From the NCBI RefSeq assembly GCF_008831285.2, contig NC_045142.1, positions 22,323,354-22,387,353 on the forward strand: DNA of 64,000 bases. The letters are read 5' to 3'. Made by a program: the position numbers and the translations under genes. This document shows, piece after piece, positions 22,961 through 34,115 of this stretch. The DNA is from Nymphaea colorata (taxonomy: Eukaryota; Streptophyta; Magnoliopsida; Nymphaeales; Nymphaeaceae). The stretch's first letter is position 1. The number at the start of each line of letters is the position of its first letter. The notes beneath the pieces were generated by a model. The model was given only the letters and a program-made list of their open reading frames with translations, did not search any database and was not told the DNA's origin.

Positions 22961-24239
22961 AATTTGAGAGACTTCTTTCAGGACTGTTAGTAGTTGTTGC
23001 TGTTTTTTTTTTTCCATTCTCCTCCTCATTTTCACATGGGAAGAAATTGGAAGATGATCTTCCAAAACAACAAAATGTTGATGTTTACATCTACACATTA
23101 AGCATGCAGTACCAAAAAAATTGAAGGTAAAAAAAAAAAGTAACACACTTAGAACCATGACATCCAAGAGTGCAATGTAGTTGACGAAACAAAAGTTAGA
23201 ACCATAACACATTAAATCTGTATGAAAGTTATAAACTACAGTTTTGAGTATGAAAAATCTTGCTTGAAGAAAGTTAATATTGCATTGTAAGGTATGAACA
23301 TTGAACAAATATACACATTGCTATATGGAACAAGATCATAATTTCACAGCCGACAAACAAATTATAGCTAATAAAAATAAATTTAAATAAGTACAAATTC
23401 GTGTTTCAAAGAAAAAAATATATGCTATGTATAAGTTGAAAGGTTAAAACTAATTTTAGATTCTATAGATAAAGAAACTAGTCAACCTTGCAAGCCTAAA
23501 ACTGAAGACTAAAGTGTCTTGCAACAGTAAATAGGACAAGCAGGATTAGGAGGAAGCAGGAGTAGGTGTTGTCAAATTATTTAAACTTATACAGTAATAG
23601 ATGTGTTTCTCAATGCTTGTATATATAGCTCTCACTTGTTATATTGGTGTTGTATTTTGTTTATTCGCATGACAAGTCAATTTGTAATACTTTGTTGGTA
23701 TCCTAACTATTCTTTTATCTTTCTAATTTATGAAATGCATGAACCAGAGGTTGATGTCTTCCCTCAAGTATTACGTGGTTTTCGATGGGAATAGTAGAGG
23801 CAGATAGAGTGCAAAGCATAGAAGATTAGTTTCTTGCAAGTTGTTATAGTTATTTTTGTCTTTATAGTAGTTCTAATGTTGTTAAACTTTTGTATCTATT
23901 TATGTGTCAATATACTATATCATGTGGCCTACAAATTTGTTGAATATTTTAAACTGTTTGTACTTTGTTTTTTTGTAGGTTCACTTGATATGATGACTAC
24001 ATAATGTTTCAACATTTAATGCTAATAATGTTTTTGTTATATGACTATGTCTGTTATCGAACTTATTGATGTGGAGATAACATGTTTATGTTATGAATTT
24101 TATAATTGTTTTGATATAACATGTTTATGACAATAGTATACCATCTTGACATGAGTTTTGTATAGTACATATGAAGATTGGTTTTAAACCATAACATAAC
24201 TTGTATGGCATTACTTAGAACAGGGAAATTTAAAAATTA
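22961..24239. other. Non-coding stretch, nothing recognised
   Basis: AT-rich with oligo-A and oligo-T runs. Frames on the minus strand lack motifs. Confidence 0.5.
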
Positions 24240-24538
24240 AAGTGTTCTTGGTATCAAACAGACAAAACAGACAAGACAAAAAGAACTGACAATAGAAGAC
24301 ACAGACGAAACAGGTAGATTGAACAAAACAAAAAGCAAATGTCAATAGGTTGGACGGAACATACAGCACAAACATAGGAAAAACAAATGTCGGACAAAAA
24401 AGACATGGTGTTTTTGTTCTTATGCCCATCAAATCGTAGACAAAGAGCACCATTATCCATGAGGACAGGACAATGGTGTGGTGGGCAGGATGTTTTATCC
24501 ATTCTATCCTATAGGACAACAATTAAACGACCTCTAAG
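24240..24538 (-). mobile_element. MITE-like repeat, copy in inverted orientation
   Basis: Read on the minus strand it starts CTTAGAGGTCGTTTAATTG and is rich in GTCTGTTTTGTC and GTTCTGTC words. The same start and word composition occur on the + strand at 28737-29030 (CTAAGAGGTCGTTTCATTG). The distal ends do not form a clear terminal inverted repeat, so the superfamily is not assigned. Confidence 0.55.
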
Positions 24539-25019
24539 GAATTACTTGGGAAATGAGATGCTTTGTGAATCAGCTCCAAACTTTGGAATCGAATTACGAA
24601 AAACTGACAGAGTATACCAACTGCCAAATGACCCATACAGAATATGTTAAAATGTCTATATCAATTTGTGATTGGAAGTCTTCAACACAAAAATATTCAA
24701 ATGTTATTACTTAATATTGCTTGGATTGTACAAAACGGTGTGAAAACACAAAAAGATGCATGCATTCCCCTGTAAATGATGCACGAACTGCTTTCATCAC
24801 TAGCTAATGTCATCAGCCACTGTGAGTCTTCCCCCGGCAAAGTGTTGCAATGTTAGTGTCTAGAAATCAGTGACATAGACGATGGATTAATTACCATCAA
24901 TGTATAGTTAATTAACTATTTTATATCTCAACAAAATGAGGGGCTCCCACTGTTGTTTCCTAGTGAAAAATTACCTATTTGATGTCACGAGCAGTGGCTG
25001 CCAGATGGGCATGCAGAGC

Positions 25020-25221
25020 AATTACATTATTATACTTGAATAGATATTAGTTACTGGAATAGTGTATATGTTAAACTTAGAACATGATAACTCTTTTAAT
25101 TTGATATGAGCTTTAGGTACAATTACATTATTATACTTGAATAGATATTAGTTACTGGAATAGTGTATATGTTAAACTTAGAACATGATAACTCTTTTAA
25201 TTTGATATGAACTTTATGTAC
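25020..25221 (+). repeat. 101-bp tandem duplication at the end of copy A
   Basis: AATTACATTATTATACTTGA starts at 25020 and again at 25121; the two units are almost identical. Copy B has a single unit near 62850, so the duplication arose after A and B separated. Confidence 0.92.
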
Positions 25222-27213
25222 ATGTTGGGTTGAGAGTCTATACTTAAACCTTGAAAGTAAGCAGAGTCCCAAAATCACCACACTGGTCTTTTAATGAGAG
25301 AAAAAGCAAAAAGGGAGCAAGAAAAAGGAAAAAAAGAGGGGTAGGGAGGGCCAAAATTTTCTGGCGAAGGGGCAGTATTATTTTGAATTGCAAAATTTAA
25401 GGGGCATTCATATGAAAAATAAAAATAAAAAGGAATGAAGTATCAAGGACTGGTGTGGGCATTCCGCGCAATGGCCACGAAATAATTCAATACCGTATGC
25501 ATAAAAGAAAGAAGGATGGTTAGTAGCAGTCTTGTGGTGAGTATGAAATTTGATTCTATGCTAATTATTGGTCATTTGGCTCCACTCGCTTGCATCGATA
25601 CAGCCCATGGGCTTGGGAGTAAGGGGAAAGAGGGAAGTTCAGCTTTCACTGGGATTGTGGGATGACCTCCTCCTCATCTAAATTAGAGTCTTATCATGTT
25701 ATTTTCTAGGAAAGGGGTTTGGACGGGCATATGACCATTGATGGACCCAGCCCAGTTCCTTGGATTGCTTTTTTGACAGGTAACTACTGGTTGAACAGAA
25801 TGAGCAACCACTCATTCAACAGTTTAATTTTCCGAAGAATAAACAAACAATCTTCTTTTCTATTTTCGTTTTTTATTTTAACTTAAATTACTAAAGTGTA
25901 CATGGTCTTTTGAGTCAATGGCGAAAGAGCCACCTAGGAGCGTCTGGATCTATATTACCTGCAAAGTTGGGTCCGGGGAATGGTTCGGTCGGGCCTTCCT
26001 ATGAAAAGCAGAAACGCACTAGGCTCTACAAGTGGACCCTTCGTACCGGCCTCCAGATCCAGATCCGCGTTCCAACGGCTTTCATACCCAAATATGTTCA
26101 GAAGTAGTACCCGAGGGGTATTTCGGTACGTCGGGTATTTATTTATCGCAAACTCTGAGCTTTAGATTGAAGCAATCGCGGTCCCCGCAGGTCAGGTGAA
26201 CGGCTTTACGACTTTTTATAATGACCAAAGTGCCCAGGCCACGTTTCTTTCATTTTTAGGATTTTTAAAATTTTTAACAATTTTACGTATTTATTCCTTT
26301 TTTCTTGCTTTTTCAAAGTCGTTGTATTATTCCTTAAGAAAACCTGACTGTTCAAAACGTGAAAACGTTTTTTTTTTCTATGATTTCAGACTATTATAAA
26401 GAACAACAAAGAAACGAAAATACGAGCAGGAAGACAAAGCATGTCCCCACGCTGTTATAAATCCCTGTGTAGCCCTGGCATCATACATAACCTGGGGCGA
26501 CAGAATGACTATGAACCAGCAACAGAAACACTAAAAGCCCCTCCAATGAGAGGGAATAAATGGCCAAAGGTCGGCCCTTCTTTTCATGTTACTGTTCTGA
26601 GTATTTAACTCAAAAATTAGTTAGGTTTATTAGACATTTTAAAAAGTGTTTCATGAATTTACCTTGCTTTTTGCAGCAGATTCACGAAAGCCCCAACGAC
26701 AATTTCAAACATATAATTAGGAGAACATGTCCAAGTTAGATTTATCCAACAAAGTTATGATTCATCTAGCCTGAGGGCAGGGGCAAGCCAGAATTTTTTT
26801 TATAGGGAATAAACTATATGGTTAACAAATTTTTAATTGACCATGGGGCAGTGACCGGGATCTAATGCGGTGGCGCTACTCCATATAACTGGACATAAGT
26901 TCATCTTAATTTGAATACTCTGTTAACATTTCAGAGTGAGTTCTACGTGGCATATGCCCCATGGAGACTACACCTCTGTTAGTGCTAGTGCGGGTGCATT
27001 TTTAGTATGATGTCATATAAAGATGACCCCTTAATGCATAGAAAGCAGTAGGTCTTGTATCCTAAGAGACGATAGGTTAGGTGAAAGTTTCAGCTATTTT
27101 AGAAATGGTATGAAAAATGTTCCTCACTTTCACCACCTAAAAGCCATGTTTTTTGATTTTCTCAAGCTCGTTTGATGGGATGGTAAGTCGGTAAGATCCA
27201 AAACAGCTTATAA
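25222..27213. other. Intergenic sequence, nothing firmly recognised
   Basis: A relic resembling a hAT-MITE tip (CAGGGGCAAGCCAGAA) lies near 26776-26792 without a partner. GC-richer sequence at 25920-26160 is open in two + frames for about 60 codons but has no recognisable motif. Confidence 0.45.
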
Positions 27214-28430
27214 GCTGAGGGTAGGGCTGCACAACGAGTCGAGCCAACTCGGGCTCGACTCGAACTCGCCCGGAAAAGCTCGACTCGAACTCAACTCATT
27301 TATAAATGAGTCGAGTTCGAGCTCACCCATTAAGCTCGAAACGCTACACGAGTCGAGTTCGAGTTGCACGAACTCGACTCGTATAAACTTGACTCGACTC
27401 GTACAAACTGGTTCATGAAACCGGTTCACCGGTTTAGGGTTAAATGTAAAAACGAAACGTCGAAAGCCTTTCTCTCTATTCTCGATTTCTCTTCTTCCAT
27501 CGACCGCAAAATGTCTTCCCTCTTTCGTTTCCGTCGACCACGACCATGTCTTCCCTCTTCCGTCGACCACGACCGTCGACCACCAGACCAGACGAGGTCA
27601 CGAGAGAAGCGCCCCTGTGATTCGACCATGTTCCATCTAGAAGGGGAAGGCCGATGGGGTGAAGCCGCGAAGCGCAGCAGCCGGCAGGGTGGCGGGCGGC
27701 AGGTTTTCTTCTTCTTCTTGAATTGGTTCTTCTTCTGTTGGGTTTTCATTTTTTCCCCCTTCTTCAAGCGCCTTCGCTTGCGTGGTCAGTGATTTCCCCC
27801 CTTCTTCAAGCGCCTGGGTCTCCTTTGCGTGGTCGGTGATTTCCCCCTTCTTCAAGCACCTGGGTCTCGTTTGCGTGGTCAGTGACGCGCGACCTTTGTC
27901 CCGGACTCCCCGGTTAGGGTTTATCTTCTCCCTCGTTTTTTTTTTAGTTTATTGCTTTGAATCTTGTGGTGTTTTCTATTTTGTTGTTATTGATAGTAAA
28001 TTCGTTCTTCTCGTTTTCGTGTGTTGTTTTTACATGTAACTGTTTTTACATATAATGTTGTTTTTGGTGTTTTCATCTCTGTTTTTCATCTTTGTTTTGT
28101 TGTTATTGTCGTGTGGTTTTCATCTCTGTTTTTTCATATATGTTTTTCATCTCTGTTTTGCTGTTACTCTGTTTTGCTGTTACGCGAGTCGAGCTCGAGC
28201 TAAACGAGCTAAAGTTAAATGAGCTTAAATGGTAAACAAGTTGTCGAGCTAAATCGGGTTAATCGAGTCGAGCTCGAGCTCGACTTTCAGTAGTCGAGTC
28301 GAGCTCAAGTTTGCTGTAAGAAGCTCGACTCGAGCTCGAGTCGAGTTCGAGCTCGAGTAATTTTAGTCGAGTCGAGCTCGAGCTGGCCAAGCTCGGCTCG
28401 AACTCGCTCATGAACAGCCCTAGCTGAGGG
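27214..28430. mobile_element. 1201-bp non-autonomous hAT element (27222-28422) with 8-bp target duplication
   Basis: GCTGAGGG is directly repeated at 27214-27221 and 28423-28430, flanking the inverted tips TAGGGCTG (27222-27229 and 28415-28422). An 8-bp duplication with TAGGG-type tips fits the hAT superfamily. Both subterminal regions are packed with GAGTCGAGCTCGAG words in both orientations, as expected of transposase-binding repeats. No transposase frame is present. The interior includes an ATG-proximal-looking CT-rich stretch (27460-27560) and a three-unit repeat, which may be captured host sequence; that is inference. Confidence 0.93.
27753..27885 (+). repeat. Three-unit tandem repeat inside the hAT element
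   Basis: Units start at about 27753, 27793 and 27841, each with TTCCCCCTTCTTCAAGC followed by TGCGTGGTC.GTGA. Unit lengths are roughly 40 to 48 bp. Confidence 0.88.
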
Positions 28431-28736
28431 CCTGGTCAATCTTTAACCATTTGCATAGCCTACTTATTTGGACCACTTAGAAGTCGCCATGAGTGCATTG
28501 AATGGTAGGGATGTTGTCTGAATGGTTGGAGTGTCTCTTAGTAAGTCTCTCCATTCGAACACAGGACTGTCAGCTTTTTCTGCAACCCCCAAAAACCATG
28601 GGCTTTCTCTATGCTAGGTGCTCGCGGTAGAGAAAGTGGGTCATGGGACACTCTGTTGAGTGATGCACAAGCTAGGGCATCGTGAGATGCTCTACACCAA
28701 GGCAATGAAGCACACTATACATAGCTCGCTACTACC
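28431..28736. other. Short intergenic stretch
   Basis: No gene. TGAATGGTTGGAGTG and CCATTCGAACACAGG near 28518-28565 faintly resemble the A and B boxes of a tRNA-derived SINE, but no tRNA fold or tail was established. Confidence 0.35.
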
Positions 28737-29030
28737 CTAAGAGGTCGTTTCATTGCTCTCCATTGGGACAGGATAGACAAAACGTCATGTCCATCAAACC
28801 ACTGTCCTATCTTCATGGACAACGATGTCCCTTGTCCACCGTTTGATGATTTTAGGAACATAACACTACATTTCTCTTGTCCGGTGTTTGTTTCGCATAT
28901 GTTTGTTCTGTCTGATCTGTTTGTCCTATCTGACGTTTGTTTCTGTTTTGTCTGATCTATCCGTTCTGTCTTATCTTCTATGGTTAGTTCTGTCTGTTAT
29001 TTCTGTCCTGTCTGGTGTTTGTAAGCTCAT
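28737..29030 (+). mobile_element. MITE-like repeat, + orientation copy of 24240-24538
   Basis: Starts CTAAGAGGTCGTTTCATTG and shares the rich TCTGTCTGAT, TGTTTGT and GTCCTGTC word pattern with the inverted copy at 24240-24538. It is non-coding. Confidence 0.55.
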
Positions 29031-29065
29031 CTGCAGAAATTTCCAAGAGATTCCTTGACTCCTCT

Positions 29066-29068
<3 letters not shown>

Positions 29069-29127
<59 letters not shown>
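29069..29127. repeat. (TC)n microsatellite
   Basis: About 29 TC units with a single interruption near the right end. Confidence 0.97.
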
Positions 29128-29131
<4 letters not shown>

Positions 29132-31113
29132 ACTCACATTTGATGAGTTCGAAACCATAATTTTAATAACATTCCATGCGTTGGTGAAGTCCCCAAAAAA
29201 GGGATAAATCTAACTTTCAGAGTGCCGATCGTCACAAAATGTCCAAAATTCTGCTGGCAGTAAATTCCATAGCTTCTTGATCACTGTGACTTCTATCGAT
29301 GCAGTCTAGTTGAATTTGATCCTTACATGATATCCACTAATACACAGAAAATTAATCTTAATTACTTACCATGATCATGGTTATTATAGATTAATGGGAG
29401 AAGAAGAATAGAAAAGAAAAATAAACATGACTGTTACGCAAACAAAGTAAGTCAAGTCATAATTATAAAGCATAAGCTACATATTCTTTACTTTGACACA
29501 AATCCAAGTGCACGCAGGAAAATTAGTCAAATTAAGAGGGCATTACAACTACTGCACTGCATATATGCAATTACATTCATCTTTTATTTTATGCTACAAC
29601 ATTTATTCTTGAAAGAGCTATGAAACTTTAATTAATATAGAGGCGGTAGAAGTATCCCAATTTGAGATCAGTGGCTGGCCTGTTGCATCAAATTCTCATT
29701 ATTAAGATGTGAACCTTTCTAGTTCAGCTCTAAGGCACTTGGTCGCATGACTGCGGTGAAATTAAATCAAGCAATTGGCTCTAGTAGATGCAATAATACG
29801 TGAAGGCCAATCGCTTTCATCTCCATTGCAAATGCAGAAGGTCGTTCACGATTTCACTGCCAGATTTCATCTTGAACAAGGAAAAACCAGAAGAATGGCT
29901 AAAACAAGCCACCACCAAAGTCAATGGAGATCTGTCAGCCTTTTAGTGTGTTAAATTTGTTCCAACAAAAGAAGCATATAGTATGTGGACCTGCGTTCAC
30001 TTTCAGCCTTAAATAAAATGAGGGTAAAGATGAAATAGAAGCCAAATGCTTCTGATCATCATCTCCTATGCGAAATAGAAGCCTAGAAATGTGCAGTTCA
30101 GTTTATTATAACAGGCACGAAACTTGTAAAACCATGCTGAATTTGCACCTGTCATGAGAAACCCTGCATTTCCGAACCTCTTCAGTCTTCCATTTGAGGG
30201 ATATGATCTTTTATCCAGCTTCTTGGTAGTTGTTCAACCTAGCTTGCATCTTTTCTGTTCATGTTTCTGCTCCCTCTTCATCAGTAAGACTTTCTAAATG
30301 GTTCATAGACCAATTGAATGAGCGTAATCTTCAATTGATAGGAACAAAAAGGAACATGAAACTATGATGTACCAACGTTTATGACATATAAATGCTACAT
30401 TATTAATCTTCAAGTCTATTGGATCCGATTTACTAGTTGAATTTTTGTAACATTTTAATCTTAACTCAAGACGGTAATAAGTAATACACAATATCACTCC
30501 AGAAAGGCACAAGAGAACCAGCCGAAAAGGACATTCTGCCTTCCTGAAACTATTCTGCGTTTGCTCCTTGTAGACCTGAGAAACAAGCCAGAAAATCCAA
30601 TAACAGGTTTACTGCTTTACAGACTGTGGACCTTGGTTGTCTTCAATACAACTAGCTGTTTTGATTATTCCATATGTTAGACATGTCGTATGGAGACATC
30701 ACAATTTCACTGAACATGGTTATTTAAAATCCTTCAAACAAAAACTAATATGTTCTGTCATAATGTGTAGACTGAATTATATAAGCCACAAAATTTAGGT
30801 GTGTGATTTTGAAAACAAGATGTGTGCACCCAAAAAGTAGGTGTTTAATTCCCAAATTTTCAAGCATACAAACGGTTGCATCTGTGCTTTTAGCTTCACA
30901 AAAACCATACTCCCACAGTTAAGAGTTCTTCAAGAGCATCTAGTGCTCAAAAGTTACTGCTTTTTGTAATTAATCCAGTAAAAAGTACTGCAATGAAATG
31001 AATGTAATTACTACCTTGTGATCAGCTCAATCGCGTTCTATATCTTCCTCCTGTCCGCAGAAGCGAGTTTTGTCACTGGTCTGCACACTCCAATATTCCT
31101 TGATAATGATCTT
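29128..31113. other. Intergenic sequence, no gene established
   Basis: No family motifs were seen on either strand. The last 110 bases, on the minus strand, form an exon-like open segment that continues across the copia-2 insertion (see findings). Confidence 0.45.
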
Positions 31114-31525
31114 TATTGGGATTTCCCCATTTGGATAGTCCTGCGTCGATACGGGTCCATATCCATTTCGGACCCTTAAGTATAAATACTCGTGTCTTGT
31201 GATGGAGTGAGACACATTCAGTTTTACCGTCTGGGTAATCGGTCCCCTTAGCCATACGTGAATTGCCTGTCCCCATCACTGGGCTGCTATGGTTGAGGAG
31301 AGAAACCCATTGCCGCTGCCGCCACCGCCGCCGCCACTGCCGCCGCTACCTCTGCAGGGAAACGACTCTATGGGGGCTGTAGCCATTCTTCCAACAGCCG
31401 CCGACATTCAGTCGGTGGTTGCCTCTACAGGTTCTACTTCCGCCCTATGAAACACAGGCTTCTATGAATGGTTTTTTGATTTCTGCATTTTTGTTTATGC
31501 CTTCATTCCTCGCAAAGCTCCAACA
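31114..31525 (+). repeat. Left LTR of copia-2
   Basis: Starts TATTGGGATTTC (the right LTR has TGTTGGGATTTC, so the first TG is mutated) and ends CAACA. It carries a TATA-like TATAAATA at 31181-31188 and a GCC-repeat stretch about 12 bp longer than in the right LTR. Confidence 0.95.
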
Positions 31526-33278
31526 ATGGGTTATGGGCCCACACTTTCGTTGCGCGTTTTCCCTTTGCATTCTGTCTTCACGCAAAGGGAATAGGGCAGA
31601 AACGTGGAAGAAGAGGGCAGCGGGCGATGGTTTCCGGCCGTAAGGCAGGCGTCAGCCGGCCATTAGGCGACGGCCGGACCTCCCCATACTGGTGCGACCT
31701 GCCGGCGGCCACCCATGCTGTTGGGTGGCCTGCCGGTGGCCCTTTTCGGCACTGTTTTCAGCCGCCCGACAAAGGGAAAAGAGGGAAAGGGGAAGGGGAC
31801 GGAAGGCGTTGGCCTCTCCGTTGAAGGGTGACTGCAGGAAGGGAGGCCACCGGCGGGTTCGCCGTCGCCGGACGGCCATGACGGCACCCGCCGGCGTCCA
31901 CCCAAAGTCGCCCGTCTTCCTCCCGCTGCCACCACTCATGCCCAAATTTGAAAGTTTAGGGCACAGGGACAGACGACGACAGGAAGGGCGACGGCCAGTC
32001 AGAGGTCCGCCGGTAGCTTCTCCGTCGCCGGGCGATGCCGTGAGACCCGCCGGCACCCACCCAAAGCCTTCCCCGGAGTCCCGCCGGTTTCCCTCGCCAT
32101 TAACTGTCCTGCCGTTGTTGCAGCGGTTTTGGTCGAGCGGGAGTCGGTCGGGCGGAAGGCAGGGAGGCGGGTCGGACCCAGGTCGGGTCAGTCATGACCC
32201 GACCCAGATCCATAAAAGCTTTTTTAAAAAAAAAATCGTTGCCGCTCGACTTTTGCCCGCCCGCTTAGTTTTGATTTTTTGGATCGGGTCGGGTCATGTC
32301 AGACCCGAACCGTATCCATACGGCCTGATTTTTAAAACAGAACCGATTCGGTCCGTTTCAGAACCGATTCGGACCTTTTTGGGACCGGTTCGGGCATTTT
32401 GGGGCCGATTTGGATCTTTTCTGGACCGGTTCAGTTGATTTTCAGACCGGTTCATTTAGTTTCAGAACCGATTCGGGCTTTTCAAACTGATTCAGAGTTG
32501 TTTGAGACCGGTTCTTTCCCTTTTTGAACTGGTGCACCTAGTTTTCCACTGGTTCAATCCATTTAGGACTGATACGGGACCGCTTCTAAGCTAGAGGAAG
32601 CTGGTATATGTGGTTGTATGTCCATTTAAGGTATTTAATGGATTGGTTCGATCATTTTAGATCGATACGAGACTGATTCATTATGTTTTATAGAGCTTTA
32701 ATGAACAATTTAGATAGCATTAAGTTGATTATGCAGAAATGATCCGTGTGTTTCATTTTATATGTGATTTTATAACATATTTTTGTATCATGTTTTATTT
32801 AGGATTATGCTAAAGTTAATTTTATTGTATGATCATAAAGTTTGAACGATAACGATAATGTAAAGAGCCTATGATTAGTTAAATCATGTCATACCTCACC
32901 AAAGTGACTACACATGGTTTAAAGTTACATTAGTGTTTCATGTTGTACTTACTCTCATTTGAAATAGCATAATTACCCAAAGGTAGTGTGTTATGTTCAA
33001 GAGAATAAGTAGAGTAAAATAGGAAAATAGATTCTTACATAGTTTTGTCATTTTACACCCAAAGATGTTATGCTTGACTATAGTTTGAATTTACATTTCC
33101 TAGTTTTACTGGACAAAGTTAAAACGGAATATATGTATGTATTAGGTATATTACCAACGTAGTATCCTAATGACCCCTGGTATTTGTCTTGGAAATAGTA
33201 AATATAAAGAAACTTTTATTTAGTTTACTCTTCCATATAGTTTGTCTCATATAATGCATGTCAACTTATTGATGACTT
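31526..33278 (+). other. Long untranslated leader of copia-2
   Basis: About 1.75 kb separate the left LTR from recognisable Gag, which is long for a copia element. The first 700 bp are GC-rich and produce spurious frames on both strands; a degenerate minisatellite follows, then AT-rich sequence. It may include a captured or inserted segment. CATCTGCAG just before the Gag frame resembles a splice acceptor. Confidence 0.6.
32338..32590 (+). repeat. Degenerate 20-21-bp minisatellite in the copia-2 leader
   Basis: About a dozen units share the core ACCGGTTC or ACCGATTCGG followed by a T-rich spacer. Units decay progressively to the right (ACTGGTTC, ACTGATAC). Confidence 0.85.
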
Positions 33279-33599
33279 TTGTCATCTGCAGTGCTTGGTT
33301 CTATTTATTTTGATGGCTCAAATTCTATCCCTTTACTTGATGATTCAAATTATGCTGAATGGAAAGAAAATGTTGTGTTTATATTAGGTTATATGGATTT
33401 GGATATGGCTTTGAGGCGACTTGAGCCACCTCCTCTTACACCACAAAGTACACATAATGAAACAGTGTACTTTGACAAGTGGGAGCATTCTAACCGACTA
33501 AGCTTGTTGCTTTTGCAATCAAGGGTCGCTAAAAACATACGTGGTGCTATCCCACCTTGTAGAACGGTGAGAGAGTTCTTGGATGCAGTTGAGGCTTAG
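33279..33599 (+). pseudogene. copia-2 Gag N-terminal part
   Basis: The frame encodes the copia Gag opening, including LDDSNYAEWKENV and the MALRRLEPPP segment typical of plant copia nucleocapsid proteins, then stops at TAG 33597-33599. No ATG begins the frame: the first in-frame candidate is TTG at 33279, so the original start has been lost. Sequence to 34110 continues as degraded Gag and includes a zinc knuckle with C-x2-C-x4-H-x4-C spacing at 34038-34079. Confidence 0.85.
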
Positions 33600-34115
33600 T
33601 TTGTCAGCTCTCATAAAGCCAGAGCCAGTACCCTAATGTCAAAGTTAATATCTATGAAATATTAAGGAGGGGGTAACATTCGCCAGCATATATTAGAAAT
33701 GAGGAACATTGCTTCTCAATTGAATGCAATGAAGTTGACTATTTCTGAATCATTCTTCGTATTCTTTACTTTTACCTCTTTACCAACTGAATATACTCCT
33801 TTTAAGATCAGTTACAACACACATAATTCTCAATGAACATTCAATGAATTGATGTCTAAGTGTGTTGAAGAGGAGGAAAGAATGAAGGGTGAGAAGTTGC
33901 AAAGCACACATATGGTTTCTCACTATGGGGCTGGTAAAGTTGGCATAAAGAAAAGTTCAATGAAAAGGAGTGCCAAGAAGAAGTCAACTAGTTAAACAAC
34001 TTCTCAAACTGCACAGACTAACTTAGCTCCTATAAAGTGTTTCTTTTGCAAGAAAAAAGGGCATAAAAAGTCAGACTGCATCAAGTACAAGAATTGGTTA
34101 GAGAAGAAAGGTAAC

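Larger units (their letters stand above)
16045..25110 (+). repeat. Direct repeat copy A (partner of 45815-62930)
   Basis: Blocks at 16045-16997 with 18240-18752, 19042-20340 and 24800-25110 match, in the same order and orientation, 45815-47338, 50195-51860 and 62650-62930. The words TTCGAGGCAGGA, GATCTGCCCAAATAGAAA, GGATCTAGATATTAGACC and AGCAGTGGCTGCC are shared. By eye about one base in ten differs. The material between blocks is different in each copy and is largely transposons. The locus was either duplicated as a segment or belongs to a long unclassified dispersed repeat; no coding sequence unites the blocks. Confidence 0.85.

Noticed and set aside
22745-23308. 187-codon minus-strand frame
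   Set aside because: Lies in repeat-like AT-rich DNA next to a TIR-type terminus; no recognisable domain.
28490-28580. tRNA gene or tRNA-derived SINE
   Set aside because: Only loose A- and B-box resemblance; no cloverleaf could be drawn and no tail or target duplication found.
31627-32438. GC-rich frames of 134 and 248 codons on opposite strands
   Set aside because: They lie in the copia-2 leader and overlap each other; proline/arginine-rich composition reflects base bias.
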